A stretch of DNA of 41,469 nucleotides from an uncultured Collinsella sp. (GCA_902495155.1 CABUWD010000003.1:1-41469), one strand, 5' to 3'; shown: positions 1 through 8,952, counted from the first letter of the stretch. Translations and numbers: made by a program. Notes: generated by a model from the letters alone, not told the origin.

Positions 1-32
1 AGGGGGAGGCCGCAAGGCCTCCCCCTTTTTTT
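1..32 (+). terminator. Rho-independent terminator of an upstream gene
   Basis: A 10-bp perfect stem (2-11 with 16-25) closes a GCAA tetraloop and is followed by seven T. It belongs to a gene lying left of the window on the plus strand. Confidence 0.85.
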
Positions 33-99
33 GCGTTTACACTTCACAATGTCGTTGCATTTCACCTGTAACCCGGTTGGGCTTATGGGTAATGAGCTT

Positions 100-567
100 T
101 TATTTAAAGACAATAAATCGAATCACAAGTGCAACTGCTATGACCACAATGATCAAAAGCAGGATTGTCAGTCGATGCTGCTTGCGTCGTTTATTTGACG
201 AAACGAAGATTGATTTTCCCTGTTTTGGCGTTTCGAGATAACGAGCCGAATGCGTTAAGGTTTGCTTAGGTCGGGGACCTCTTTGCTGCCGAGTTATGGG
301 CGTTTTCGTCGGGTCGTCATTGATCGCGCTGTTTTTTGATAACGGTGCATCTTTCAGATATACGGGATCGCTCGATGCGACGCCCATGTGCTTACGTCCC
401 GTCTGGGCATCCGCGAGCGTTTGATATCGATTTCTCGTCACATACTCGGGCTCTTCATCATTAATGGGCTCTTGCGAGATGTGGGGGCGATGGAACCGTG
501 GCGGCTGCGTGGAAGTATCTTCCCCCTGCGTCGGCATAAACATATTGTTCTGGTTTTGGTCGTCCAT
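100..567 (-). CDS. Hypothetical tail-anchored membrane protein (155 aa)
   Basis: I do not recognise a family. The first ~125 residues are polar, rich in Gln, Asn, Pro, Thr and charged residues, and look disordered. A basic patch (SSNKRRKQHR) precedes a single C-terminal hydrophobic segment of about 22 residues (LTILLLIIVVIAVALV...) and a four-residue tail. With no N-terminal signal sequence, the expected topology is tail-anchored, N-terminus in the cytoplasm. The start at 567 is preceded by AAAGGG at close spacing. The gene is divergent from the Hsp20 gene with a 277-base spacer. The function is unknown; codon use and the RBS make it a likely real gene. Confidence 0.7.
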   Translation of the reverse strand: MDDQNQNNMFMPTQGEDTSTQPPRFHRPHISQEPINDEEPEYVTRNRYQTLADAQTGRKHMGVASSDPVYLKDAPLSKNSAINDDPTKTPITRQQRGPRPKQTLTHSARYLETPKQGKSIFVSSNKRRKQHRLTILLLIIVVIAVALVIRFIVFK

Positions 568-659
568 GATGCCCTTTAGCTCGTTACCAACAACGTGTAC
601 GCGCTTATTGTAAGCCCCTTGTTATTTGTAGCTGGGGACATACTCGGTATTTAAACTCT

Positions 660-708
660 GGTTCAAAGAACCTTAACCTTCCTAAAACCTGAGTCATACG
701 CACTTAGA
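660..708 (+). promoter_or_regulatory. Candidate operators in the hsp20 upstream region
   Basis: In the 277 bases between the two divergent genes there is a small palindrome GGTTC-AAA-GAACC (660-672). A second element, CCTGAGT-N7-ACTTAGA (688-708), weakly resembles the actinobacterial HspR (HAIR) box CTTGAGT-N7-ACTCAAG: 6 of 7 bases match in the left half and 4 of 7 in the right. AT-rich sequence with TATAGT (739-744) and TATAAG (775-780) follows. No clear -35/-10 pair stands out, so the regulator assignment is speculative. Confidence 0.25.
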
Positions 709-844
709 TATGCTTATAGTACTGGACTCAAAAAACTTTATAGTCGATGTATATATGAGCACCGGGTGGGCATATATAAGAGCGTCAAAAGAAGTCCCAG
801 TCACCTGGAAGATGACTCGGCAGTCCTATAAAGGAGTGGTAAAC

Positions 845-1276
845 ATGGCAAGCATGGTTCCTTATCGTTCGGTTTTTGGCGTTCGTCCCTCTGCAAGCTC
901 GCTGTTCGATCTGTTTGATGATATGAGTGACCTAGCGAACGGCTCGATTGCTTCTAAGGCGTTCCCCGTTGACGTTGAGGATAAGGGCGATGGCTATGAG
1001 GTCAAGGCTTATCTGACCGGCGTCGCCAAGGACGATATCGATGTCGAGCTTAACGAGGGCCGTCTGTCCATTAGCGTGAATGTCGAGGAAGACGAGGAGA
1101 ACGAGGGCAAGAACTTCCTGCAGAAGGAGTTCAGCTCGTACAGCGCGACGCGTGGCGTGTATCTTAAGGACGCTTCGAGCGAGGGCCTTTCGGCTAAGTA
1201 CGCTGACGGCATCCTGACCGTTACGGTTCCCAAGATCGTCGAGAAGAAGAACGTTACGAAGATCTCCATCGACTAA
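845..1276 (+). CDS. Hsp20/alpha-crystallin small heat-shock protein
   Basis: A small ATP-independent holdase chaperone that binds unfolding proteins in the cytoplasm. The 143-residue product is a normal length for the family. The alpha-crystallin domain runs from about residue 36 to the end: it opens with FPVDVEDKGDGYEVKAYLTG, contains the acidic loop EEDEENEGKN, and closes with ADGILTVTVPK, which matches the family's conserved GVLxxxxPK signature. The start at 845 is chosen because AAAGGAG lies at 830-836. The open frame extends upstream to 710, but that part has no ribosome site and unlike composition. Monocistronic, with a strong terminator 34 bases downstream. Confidence 0.93.
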   Translation: MASMVPYRSVFGVRPSASSLFDLFDDMSDLANGSIASKAFPVDVEDKGDGYEVKAYLTGVAKDDIDVELNEGRLSISVNVEEDEENEGKNFLQKEFSSYSATRGVYLKDASSEGLSAKYADGILTVTVPKIVEKKNVTKISID

Positions 1277-1309
1277 CTTCGTTGGTGTTCTTCGCTATTA
1301 AAAGACAAC

Positions 1310-1344
1310 AAAAGGGGCTGGGAAGCGATTCCCGGCCCCTTTTG
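1310..1344. terminator. Bidirectional terminator between hsp20 and the metallo-hydrolase
   Basis: A 15-bp stem with one G-T wobble (1310-1324 with 1329-1343) encloses GCGA. It is flanked by A-run and T-run, so it can serve both convergent genes. Confidence 0.85.
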
Positions 1345-1358
1345 CTGTCTAGGACAGT

Positions 1359-2168
1359 CTATTGAATGGTTGCTGGCCGATACTGGCTTGCGGGGCGTAT
1401 CGAGAGATTTCGCGATCCTTGGAGAAGGGTGGCGGAGCTGCCGACCTCGTCATCCAGGGTTGCGGCTAGAGCTTTGGCATAGCTTTTGACGGTAAGACTC
1501 GGGCGATTGTTATCTTGGCTGATATGCATGGCAATGAGCTGTTCGGTGCGATCGGTAATAAGCTCGCGTGCGGCTTCGGCGGCCTGATCGTTGGACAGAT
1601 GCCCTTTTGTAGATAGGATGCGATCCTGAAGAAAGCGGGGATATTCTCCCTCGCGCAGCATGGTCACATCGTGGTTGCTCTCGAGCGCGAGGACTCGACA
1701 ATCTTTGAGGGTGTTCATGGCTTGGCTCGATAGCTCACCGGTGTCGGTGGCAAAGCCGATGGAATCATCGGGGGCGTCGAATCGATAGCCGACTGGATTG
1801 ATGACATCGTGTGATGTTGAGTAGGTTTGCACGTGGATGCCGGCAATGGATAGGGTGTCACCGGGATCGAATTCCTCGACAGGCAGATGTGAAAGATTTT
1901 CTTTGCTCGAAAGTGTGCCCCTGCTGGCAAAGAGGGGGCCGTGCCAGTGCTTGCACCAGACATTGAGACCCTTGATGTGATCGCTATGCTCATGCGTAAT
2001 GAGAAGAGCCGAGACGTTGTCTGCCGAGAGCCCCAGTTCTGCCATGCGCTTTAATGTCTCGCGGCGAGAAAGACCGTCGTCAATCATGATGAGCCCCCGG
2101 GGGCCTTCGATAAGCGCGCAGTTGCCTTTTGAGCCGCTGCCAAGGATATGAAGGTGCAGACGAGACAT
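1359..2168 (-). CDS. MBL-fold metallo-hydrolase, YycJ/WalJ-like
   Basis: A metallo-beta-lactamase-fold hydrolase (269 aa) of the YycJ/WalJ type. In Firmicutes this family is linked to the WalRK system and to exonuclease-like DNA-repair functions; the role here is inferred. The N-terminus LHILGSGSKGNCALI is typical. The metal-binding HEHSDH is at residues 59-64, followed by an SHDVINPVGYRF-type motif, FATDTGE and LESNHD. The frame is open to 2249, but the family starts at MSRLHLHILG, so 2168 is chosen; GGA lies about 6 bases upstream. It is divergent from tilS, with only 48 bases between start codons. No walKR genes are in the window. Confidence 0.85.
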   Translation of the reverse strand: MSRLHLHILGSGSKGNCALIEGPRGLIMIDDGLSRRETLKRMAELGLSADNVSALLITHEHSDHIKGLNVWCKHWHGPLFASRGTLSSKENLSHLPVEEFDPGDTLSIAGIHVQTYSTSHDVINPVGYRFDAPDDSIGFATDTGELSSQAMNTLKDCRVLALESNHDVTMLREGEYPRFLQDRILSTKGHLSNDQAAEAARELITDRTEQLIAMHISQDNNRPSLTVKSYAKALAATLDDEVGSSATLLQGSRNLSIRPASQYRPATIQ

Positions 2169-2216
2169 AAGATTCCAAAGGATACAATGGGTGCGAACGA
2201 ATAGAGGAGGAAGCAA

Positions 2217-3758
2217 ATGCCAACGGTATCTCAGCATTACGGACATCATGCTGCATCGCGGGCTGATGATAAAGCCCTGGCAACGCGGCAGACGGCTGCC
2301 CCCGTGGTGCTCATGGTATCAGGTGGTGCGGACTCGACGGCTTTGCTCCTTATGGCGTGCACATCAAAGTTGGATATTCTGGATGGGCGTGGTGTAGCCC
2401 CCATCGCGCGCGAGCGACTGCACGTGCTGCATGTGAACCATCATCTGCGCGGCGAGGCGTCCGATGGCGACGAGGCCTTTGTGCGCGGCCTATGCGCACA
2501 ATATGGCTTGCCGCTGTGTGTTGAGCATGCCTATTTTGATGATGAATCGGGCAATATCGAGGCGGCTGCCCGCGAGGTGCGCTATGCCGCGGCGCGAAGG
2601 TATGTTCGCGAGCTCTGCGCCCAGACGGGGGCACCGCGAACGGCGGCTCGTATCTGCACCGCGCACACGTCTTCGGATCGCGCGGAAACGTTTTTGATGA
2701 ACGCGATTAAGGGTTCGGGGCCCGCTGGTCTATCGAGCATTCCCCGCCGAAGGAATATCGTGGTGCGTCCCTTGCTCGATCTGACTCATGATGAGCTCGT
2801 GGGCTATCTGCAGGTGCATGGTCAGCCGTGGCGAGAGGACGAGAGCAACGAGGACGTGTCGTACTTGCGTAACTACGTGCGCCATCGGGTGATGCCGGTG
2901 GTGGCGCAGCGCAACGCGAGCGTCTGTAAGACGATTGGCGCCGCCTGCGAGATCTTAGGCGATGAGGACGCCTTTCTTTCCCAGCTTTCCGCACAGGCGT
3001 TTCGAAGCTGCCTGCGTAAGGAGGCGGCGGGTGCACTGGTCCTTGACGCCCGCCGACTGGCCGCGGCCGAGGTGGTAATTGCCCGGCGCATGGTGCGACT
3101 GGCAATTAAGCGTATCGACCCCGACGCTCGCCCGGAGATGCGGCATGTGGAGCGCGTGCTTGCCTGTGTTGCCGAAGGCTCGGGTTCGGTCACGCTGCCG
3201 GCGGGAATCGATGCGCGCGTGGAGTTTGGCATGCTGTCATTCAAGGCCCCGGCGGCGCGCGAGGGGTTAGTTGCCGATTGGATCACCATTCCCGGTCGAT
3301 TGCCGCTGGGGGCGGGCCGCATCCTGGTGGCAGAGCCGATAGCCGTCAAGCCGGGGTGCGATATTGTGCGCCGTGCCCGCGAACTTGCGGGTGCCGGAGG
3401 GGTGGTCGCTATGGTGGATGCCGCGACGCTGGGCTTTGCCGATCGCGATAGCGAACGGATGCTCGCCGGCTCGCGCGGGGAGATTCCCGCCGAGGCGCGT
3501 TTGGCGCGTCTGTGGGTAGACGGTCCCGCGCCGGGGGATGTGATGTGTCCGTTGGGCATGAGTGGGCGAAGTAAGAAGGTGTCCGACCTGCTCAACGAGG
3601 CTCGTATTCCCGTTTCTGAGCGCGCAGGCGTTCCTGTGGTGAGAACGGCTCCGGGAGGTGCCGTGGTATGGGTCGCAGGCGTTCGCGCGGACGAGCGTTT
3701 TAAATGCACGGCCGCAACGCGCGTGGCGTATCTGCTTCGTGTGGTCGATGCGGAATAG
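2217..3758 (+). CDS. tilS: tRNA(Ile)-lysidine synthase TilS
   Basis: Uses ATP to attach lysine to C34 of the CAU-anticodon isoleucine tRNA, which changes its codon reading from AUG to AUA; essential in most bacteria. The PP-loop SGGADS is at residues 35-40, and HHLRGEASDGDE and the ARDxRY-like AAREVRYAAARRY follow. The TilS C-terminal domain is recognisable near the end (KKVSDLLNEARIPVSER ... GVRADERFK). At 513 residues it is somewhat longer than E. coli TilS. Start 2217 has AGAGGAGG six bases upstream. It heads the conserved tilS-hpt-ftsH block. Confidence 0.95.
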   Translation: MPTVSQHYGHHAASRADDKALATRQTAAPVVLMVSGGADSTALLLMACTSKLDILDGRGVAPIARERLHVLHVNHHLRGEASDGDEAFVRGLCAQYGLPLCVEHAYFDDESGNIEAAAREVRYAAARRYVRELCAQTGAPRTAARICTAHTSSDRAETFLMNAIKGSGPAGLSSIPRRRNIVVRPLLDLTHDELVGYLQVHGQPWREDESNEDVSYLRNYVRHRVMPVVAQRNASVCKTIGAACEILGDEDAFLSQLSAQAFRSCLRKEAAGALVLDARRLAAAEVVIARRMVRLAIKRIDPDARPEMRHVERVLACVAEGSGSVTLPAGIDARVEFGMLSFKAPAAREGLVADWITIPGRLPLGAGRILVAEPIAVKPGCDIVRRARELAGAGGVVAMVDAATLGFADRDSERMLAGSRGEIPAEARLARLWVDGPAPGDVMCPLGMSGRSKKVSDLLNEARIPVSERAGVPVVRTAPGGAVVWVAGVRADERFKCTAATRVAYLLRVVDAE

Positions 3759-3905
3759 CGTCCCGCGTCAGCTATTCTGTGCGACGTTGACGGTATTCCC
3801 GCGCTGATGGCGTACGGGCTGGAAAATATACCCCGTGCGCTGCTAGAATGTGAAGCTCGCGTCCATACGGCGGTGTGTGGGCGATAAGCACAAGAAAGGG
3901 TTGTC

Positions 3906-4454
3906 ATGGCTTCTCAACATCCGGATATCGAGAAGGTTCTGTTTACGCAGGAGGATATCGACGGTATCGTCTCTCGCCTAGGCGAGCAGATTACTCGCGA
4001 CTACGCGGGTAAGGATCTGGTGCTGATTGCGGTCCTGCGCGGCGCCGTGGTCTTTATGGGCGACCTGATGCGCAAGATCGAGCTGCCGACCAACATCGAT
4101 TTCATGGCTGTTTCGAGCTATGGCGACGGTGTGAAGTCCTCGGGTATCGTGCGTATCATTAAGGACCTGGATATCGACATCCGCGGTCGCGACGTGCTGA
4201 TCGTCGAGGACATTCTGGACTCGGGCCTGACGCTCAAGTATCTGATGAAGAACCTCGAGAGCCGCAAGCCCGCTTCTCTGGAGGTCGCCGCCTTCCTGTG
4301 GAAGGACGTTGAGGACCGTACCTCGGCCATCACGCCCAAGTATGTTGGAACCCATTGCCCCGATGCCTTTGTGGTGGGCTACGGCCTCGACTATGCCGAG
4401 CGCTATCGTAACCTTCCGTATCTGGGCATTTTGAAACCGGAGGTTTATTCGTAA
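3906..4454 (+). CDS. hpt: Hypoxanthine phosphoribosyltransferase
   Basis: Converts hypoxanthine or guanine plus PRPP to IMP or GMP (purine salvage, cytoplasm). The PRPP-binding loop VLIVEDILDSGLT is at residues 97-109, and the flexible-loop SYGDG is at 71-75. The length of 182 aa is typical. AAGGG sits upstream of ATG 3906. It is 147 bases after tilS, and its stop codon is one base away from the ftsH start, so hpt and ftsH are translationally coupled. The tilS-hpt-ftsH order is widespread in Gram-positive bacteria. Confidence 0.95.
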   Translation: MASQHPDIEKVLFTQEDIDGIVSRLGEQITRDYAGKDLVLIAVLRGAVVFMGDLMRKIELPTNIDFMAVSSYGDGVKSSGIVRIIKDLDIDIRGRDVLIVEDILDSGLTLKYLMKNLESRKPASLEVAAFLWKDVEDRTSAITPKYVGTHCPDAFVVGYGLDYAERYRNLPYLGILKPEVYS

Positions 4455-4455
4455 G

Positions 4456-6591
4456 ATGCCCGACGACCGCAACGATAACAATTCCCAGACTCCCCGGGAG
4501 CCTAAGATCCCGGGGGTGCCCGGAGGCAAGAAGCCCACGCGTACGGGCTGGCTGTATTTTATTTTGGCTTGCGCGCTCCTGGGCTACGCCTTCTTTAACA
4601 TGGGCTCCGGCTTTGCCAATTCCAGCAATACCGTTAAGCTCGCGACGAGCGAGATGGTGAGTGCCATCAAGCAGGATCGCGTCGAAGATCTGACCTATAC
4701 GGTTCAAGACGGAAGCGTGACGGGTCATTACTGGAAGACGAAGAAGGACAAGGGCGATACGAGCGAGCTCAAGAGCTTCTCCTCGACCTATGTCGGCTCC
4801 GATTCGCTTGCCGAGCTTATGGCGGAGCACCCCGATACCAAGTACATCGTCAACACCAACGATCCCGATTTTTGGGGCGACTTGGCGATGAGTGTGCTTC
4901 CGACGATCGCCCTTATCGCCATCATGTTCTACTTTATGCGCCAGATGATGGGCGCCAACAACAGGAACATGCAGTTTGGCAAGACCAACGCCAAGACCAA
5001 CGAGGCCACACGCCCCAAGGTCAAGTTTGAAGACGTTGCCGGCGTGGACGAGGCAGTCGAGGAGCTCGAGGAGATCCGTGACTTTTTGAGCGATCCGGAT
5101 CGCTCTCGCAAGCTGGGCGCCAAGATCCCGCGCGGCGTGTTGCTGGTGGGCCCTCCGGGCACCGGTAAAACGCTGTTGGCCAAGGCCGTTGCCGGCGAGG
5201 CGGGCGTGCCGTTCTTTAGCATCTCGGGTTCCGACTTTGTCGAGATGTTCGTAGGTGTCGGCGCCAGCCGTGTGCGTGACCTCTTTAAGGAGGCCAAGTC
5301 CCAGGCCCCGTCGATCATCTTCATCGATGAGATCGATGCCGTGGGACGTCAGCGCGGAGCCGGCTTGGGCGGCGGCCACGACGAGCGCGAGCAGACGCTC
5401 AACCAGCTGCTGGTCGAGATGGACGGTTTTGAGGAAAGCGAGTCGGTCATCCTGATCGCTGCGACCAACCGTCCTGACATCCTGGATCCGGCATTGCTGC
5501 GTCCCGGCCGTTTTGACCGTCAGGTTACGGTCGACCGTCCGGATGTGAAGGGGCGCGAGCAGATCTTGCGCGTGCATGCCGAGAACAAGCCGATGGACGA
5601 GGACGTTAAGTTTGAGAAGCTCGCCCAGATGACCGTTGGCTTTACTGGCGCCGATTTGGCGAACCTGCTCAACGAGTCTGCGCTGCTGGTTGCCCGCCGC
5701 CATCGTTCCGTGATCTCGATGGACGAGGTCGAGGAATCGATGGAGCGCGTGATTGCCGGACCGCAGCGCAAGGGTCGCGTGATGACCGAGGCCGAGCGCA
5801 CCACGATTGCCTACCACGAGAGCGGTCACGCCCTGGTGGGCCACATCCTGGAGCATTCCGATCCGGTTCACAAGATCTCGATCGTCAGCCGTGGCCAGGC
5901 GCTGGGCTACACACTGCAGCTTCCGCAGGAGGACCACTTCCTCAAGACCAAGAACGAGATGCTCGACGAGCTCGCCGTGTTCTTGGGCGGTCGCGTTGCC
6001 GAGGAGCTCATGTGCGATGACATTACGTCGGGCGCGAGCAACGATCTGGAGCGCGCAACCAAGATGGCGCGCGAGATGGTCACGCGCCTGGGCATGAGCG
6101 AGGAGCTGGGCACGCAAGTGTTTGGCGAGGCGCAACATCAGGTGTTCCTCGGTCGCGATTACGCCGATCATCAGGATTACTCCGAGGAGACGGCGCGCCG
6201 CATCGATATCGAGGTTCAGCGCATCATGCGCGAGGCCCATCGTCGTGCGGTCGAGATCCTGGACGCCCGTCGCGATCAGCTCGATCTGATGGCGAAGGTG
6301 CTGCTTGAGCGCGAGACCGTCGAAGGTGACGCCGTGAACGCCCTGCTCGACAACGAGTGGAATGCCTACCTTGAGCGCGAGGGCGATATCCTGGCGGCCA
6401 AGGAGGAGCGCAATGCCAAGGCGGCCGGCATGCCGACCAAGAAGCGCGTGCCTCGAATGAGCGAGGAGGAGCTGGCGGCTGATGCCGCGGCCTTTGCGCA
6501 GGCGGCCATGCAGGAGGATGCCGAAGCCGCATCCGATGATGCTGACGATGACCATGCCGTCGTCGATGCCGACACCGACGCCGACAAATAG
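4456..6591 (+). CDS. ftsH: ATP-dependent zinc metalloprotease FtsH
   Basis: Membrane-anchored AAA+ protease that extracts and degrades damaged membrane proteins and some regulators. Order of parts in the 711 aa: TM1 (~32-50), extracytoplasmic domain, TM2 (~142-163), AAA+ domain with Walker A GPPGTGKT (232-239), Walker B IIFIDE (287-292) and the ATNRPDILDPALLRPGRFDRQ second region of homology, then the M41 protease with HESGH (454-458) and the downstream Asp ligand in TSGASNDLERAT. The C-terminal ~50 residues are Ala/Asp/Glu-rich and probably disordered. All catalytic residues are intact. Only one base separates it from hpt. Confidence 0.97.
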   Translation: MPDDRNDNNSQTPREPKIPGVPGGKKPTRTGWLYFILACALLGYAFFNMGSGFANSSNTVKLATSEMVSAIKQDRVEDLTYTVQDGSVTGHYWKTKKDKGDTSELKSFSSTYVGSDSLAELMAEHPDTKYIVNTNDPDFWGDLAMSVLPTIALIAIMFYFMRQMMGANNRNMQFGKTNAKTNEATRPKVKFEDVAGVDEAVEELEEIRDFLSDPDRSRKLGAKIPRGVLLVGPPGTGKTLLAKAVAGEAGVPFFSISGSDFVEMFVGVGASRVRDLFKEAKSQAPSIIFIDEIDAVGRQRGAGLGGGHDEREQTLNQLLVEMDGFEESESVILIAATNRPDILDPALLRPGRFDRQVTVDRPDVKGREQILRVHAENKPMDEDVKFEKLAQMTVGFTGADLANLLNESALLVARRHRSVISMDEVEESMERVIAGPQRKGRVMTEAERTTIAYHESGHALVGHILEHSDPVHKISIVSRGQALGYTLQLPQEDHFLKTKNEMLDELAVFLGGRVAEELMCDDITSGASNDLERATKMAREMVTRLGMSEELGTQVFGEAQHQVFLGRDYADHQDYSEETARRIDIEVQRIMREAHRRAVEILDARRDQLDLMAKVLLERETVEGDAVNALLDNEWNAYLEREGDILAAKEERNAKAAGMPTKKRVPRMSEEELAADAAAFAQAAMQEDAEAASDDADDDHAVVDADTDADK

Positions 6592-6602
6592 TCTTTGTGG
6601 CG

Positions 6603-6637
6603 AAAGCCTCCGCGGGGAAACCTGCGGAGGCTTTTTC
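6603..6637 (+). terminator. Terminator of the tilS-hpt-ftsH block
   Basis: AAGCCTCCGC pairs with GCGGAGGCTT (6604-6613 with 6624-6633); the stem continues across a G-T wobble to a GAAA tetraloop. A T-run follows. Confidence 0.9.
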
Positions 6638-6660
6638 TTTTGAGCGATATGGGGCCGTCT

Positions 6661-6720
6661 GTTGATTGGGGACAGACTTAAATGAGCGTTTTCACGCATT
6701 TAAGTCTGTCCCCAATCAAC
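6661..6720. repeat. Perfect 24-bp inverted repeat with GGGGACAG core
   Basis: Bases 6661-6684 are the exact reverse complement of 6697-6720, with a 12-base spacer. Each arm carries TTGGGGACAGACTTAAATG. It lies between the ftsH terminator and the aminotransferase start. It shares the GGGACAG core with other palindromes in the window and looks like a REP-type repeat. Confidence 0.85.
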
Positions 6721-6780
6721 ATTGCTGCGGCACTTTGCTCGGCTAAAGCGTACAATAGCGCCTATGCGAAAGGGGAACAG

Positions 6781-7965
6781 ATGATCAACGAAACTATGTA
6801 TGCTCGCGGTGCAGAGAGCTCCATCATCCGCGAGATTTTTAGCTATGGCCTTGAGCGCAAGGCGCAAATCGGCGCGGAAAACGTGTTCGATTTCTCGCTG
6901 GGCAACCCGAGCGTTCCGGCACCCGCTGCCGTCGCGGAGTCCATCAAAAAGGCGCTTGAACTGCCCAGTGACCAGCTGCACGGCTACACTCCCGCACCGG
7001 GCCTACCGCAGTGCCGTACCGCCGTTGCTGAGTCGCTCAACCGTCGCTTCGGTACGAGCTATGAGGGCAAGGACGTCTTTATGACGGTGGGCGCGGCGGC
7101 TTCGCTCACCTGCACGCTCAATGCCGTTACGAACCCGGGTGACGAGGTCATTGTTATCGCCCCGTACTTCCCGGAGTATCGTGTGTGGATTGAGAAGGCC
7201 GGCTGTACGTGTGTCGAGGCGCTCGCCGATGAAGATACGTTCCAGCTGAGCGTAGATAACGTGCTCAAGGCGATTACCGATAAGACGGCTGCCGTCATCA
7301 TCGACTCGCCGAATAACCCGACCGGCGCCGTATATACGCGCGATACCCTGACGCGACTGGCCAATGTTTTGTGCGAGGTCAACGCCAAGCGCGATCCCGA
7401 GAACCCAATCACGCTTATCTCGGATGAGCCGTATCGCGAGATTGTCTATGGCGCCGAGGTGCCTTGGGTGCCTTCGATCTACGAGCACACCATCGTGTGC
7501 TACTCGTATTCCAAGTCGCTTTCGCTGCCGGGCGAGCGCGTGGGGTGGATCCTGGTTCCCGATACCAATCCGCAGGCTGCGCGTCTGATGCCGGCTGTTG
7601 CGGGTGCTGCCCGTACGCTGGGCTTCGTGTGCGCGCCGGCGCTCTTCCAGCGCGTAATTATCGACTGCATCGATGAGCCGAGTGACGTTGAGGCCTATGC
7701 ACGCAACCGCACCGCGCTTACCGACGCACTAGCGGAGTATGGCTACACCTATGTTGAGCCGGATGGCGCGTTCTACCTATGGGTGAAAGCATTGGAGCCC
7801 GATGCGAATGCGTTTTGCGAGCGCGCAAAGAAGTATGAGTTGCTTGCGATTCCCTCGGACAGCTTTGGTATGCCGGGTTGGTTCCGACTGGGCTATTGCG
7901 TGAGCTACGAAACGATTGTCAATTCGCTACCCGCTTGGAAACAGTTGGCGGACGAGTATCGTTAA
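6781..7965 (+). CDS. PLP-dependent class I/II aminotransferase
   Basis: A fold-type I aminotransferase (394 aa) transferring amino groups between an amino acid and a 2-oxo acid; aspartate aminotransferase-like, but substrate specificity cannot be read from sequence. Visible motifs: SLGNPSVPAP near the N-terminus, HGYTPAPGLPQCR, the cofactor-contact NNPTGAVY, SDEPYREIVY, and the Schiff-base lysine K245 in SYSKSLSLPGERVGW. The frame is open back into the inverted repeat at 6682, but AAAGGGG at 6769-6775 points to ATG 6781. A TACAAT (6751-6756) may be a -10 box; no good -35 is seen. Apparently monocistronic. Confidence 0.88.
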   Translation: MINETMYARGAESSIIREIFSYGLERKAQIGAENVFDFSLGNPSVPAPAAVAESIKKALELPSDQLHGYTPAPGLPQCRTAVAESLNRRFGTSYEGKDVFMTVGAAASLTCTLNAVTNPGDEVIVIAPYFPEYRVWIEKAGCTCVEALADEDTFQLSVDNVLKAITDKTAAVIIDSPNNPTGAVYTRDTLTRLANVLCEVNAKRDPENPITLISDEPYREIVYGAEVPWVPSIYEHTIVCYSYSKSLSLPGERVGWILVPDTNPQAARLMPAVAGAARTLGFVCAPALFQRVIIDCIDEPSDVEAYARNRTALTDALAEYGYTYVEPDGAFYLWVKALEPDANAFCERAKKYELLAIPSDSFGMPGWFRLGYCVSYETIVNSLPAWKQLADEYR

Positions 7966-7999
7966 AAGTAAAGCGCTCTGCCTACAATGTTTTACGTGA

Positions 8000-8030
8000 A
8001 ACGGGGTTTGGTGTTAAGCCAGACCCCGTT
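8000..8030 (+). terminator. Hairpin after the aminotransferase gene, possible weak terminator
   Basis: A 12-bp stem with one wobble (8000-8011 with 8019-8030) sits 34 bases after the stop codon. It lacks a T-run, so termination may be partial or Rho-assisted. Confidence 0.45.
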
Positions 8031-8063
8031 GTCATGGACGTTGTGTCTTTGGGATGGAGTGGT

Positions 8064-8093
8064 TTTACGACTATCGAAGGCTATGCGTACAAT
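8064..8093 (+). promoter_or_regulatory. Candidate promoter of the PHP hydrolase gene
   Basis: TTTACG (8064-8069), an 18-base spacer, and TACAAT (8088-8093) lie 38 bases upstream of the start codon. Both hexamers match four or more consensus bases. Confidence 0.4.
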
Positions 8094-8130
8094 GAATATA
8101 AGCGACGGCCGTGCCAGATAAGGAGACCTG

Positions 8131-8952
8131 ATGCCCTACCTGCTTTCTTGTGACATTCATACCCATACGATGTTCTCTGCGCATGCATATTCGACCATTG
8201 AGGAGAATGTGTACTGGGCGGCAGAGCGTGGTCTGCAGGTGCTCGGATCTGCCGACCATTTGAGCTCTATGGTTACGGCTTGCCCCAATGACCTGCGCAG
8301 TTACCAGTTCTTTATCAACCAGGATATCTGGCCGCGCATTTGGAGCGGCGTGCTGGTGCTGCGTGGTGCCGAGGCCGATATCGTTTCGCTGGACGGAAGC
8401 CTGTTTGGCGAGGACACTCCTGTCACGCTCGATATCGCCGGCGATTCGTACAGCCGTCAGCATTCACTGTTCGATTTGGTTACGCGTAATTTGGATTATT
8501 TGGTTGCAAGCGTGCATAATCCGCAGATTGCTGAGGGCGCGACGCTGGCCCAGACGACCGAGATGTATATCAATGCCCTGGAGCACCCCAAGGTGTTCAT
8601 GCTGGGTCACACGGGGCGTTCGGGCGTGCCGTTCGATATCGACGAGGTGCTGTTGGCGGCTAAGGCCAAGCACAAGATTATCGAGATCAACAACCATAGT
8701 CTTGAACACGGTGTCGACACTGAGCATCGGGCCGTATGCCGCAAGATTGCCGAGCGCTGCGCCGAGCTGGGCGTGGGCATTGGCGTGTCGACCGATGCCC
8801 ACATTGGCATGGCCATTGGCAAGCTCGATCACGCGCGCAAGATGCTCGACGAGATTCACTTCCCGCTGGATTTGATCGTGACGCGCGACCGCGAGACGCT
8901 GCTGCGCGAGATGGCGGCAGCCGGCGTGTGCGACCTGTGCAAGGGGATGTAG
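8131..8952 (+). CDS. PHP-domain metal-dependent phosphatase, YcdX-like
   Basis: A polymerase-and-histidinol-phosphatase fold hydrolase (273 aa) of the YcdX type, expected to bind a trinuclear metal centre. The metal ligands begin with DIHTHT (residues 8-13), then ADHLS, the Glu in RGAEADI, ASVHNP, GHTGR, NNHS and the terminal STDAHI motif. The substrate is unknown; family members act as phosphoesterases. Start 8131 has AAGGAG upstream. It is flanked by its own candidate promoter and a strong terminator, so probably a single-gene transcript. Confidence 0.85.
   Translation: MPYLLSCDIHTHTMFSAHAYSTIEENVYWAAERGLQVLGSADHLSSMVTACPNDLRSYQFFINQDIWPRIWSGVLVLRGAEADIVSLDGSLFGEDTPVTLDIAGDSYSRQHSLFDLVTRNLDYLVASVHNPQIAEGATLAQTTEMYINALEHPKVFMLGHTGRSGVPFDIDEVLLAAKAKHKIIEINNHSLEHGVDTEHRAVCRKIAERCAELGVGIGVSTDAHIGMAIGKLDHARKMLDEIHFPLDLIVTRDRETLLREMAAAGVCDLCKGM

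Noticed and set aside
688..708. Confident HspR (HAIR) operator before hsp20
   Set aside because: Only the left half matches well; kept as a low-confidence candidate.
568..844. tRNA or small RNA gene in the hsp20 upstream gap
   Set aside because: No GGTTCGAATCC-type T-arm or cloverleaf pairing is visible; the same holds for the other intergenic gaps.
4330..6699. A 789-codon minus-strand open frame opposite ftsH
   Set aside because: Shadow of ftsH; its start lies in the inverted repeat and there is no domain resemblance.
6682..6780. Longer aminotransferase starting at 6682
   Set aside because: This extension would be encoded by one arm of the inverted repeat and has no ribosome site, whereas 6781 has AAAGGGG.
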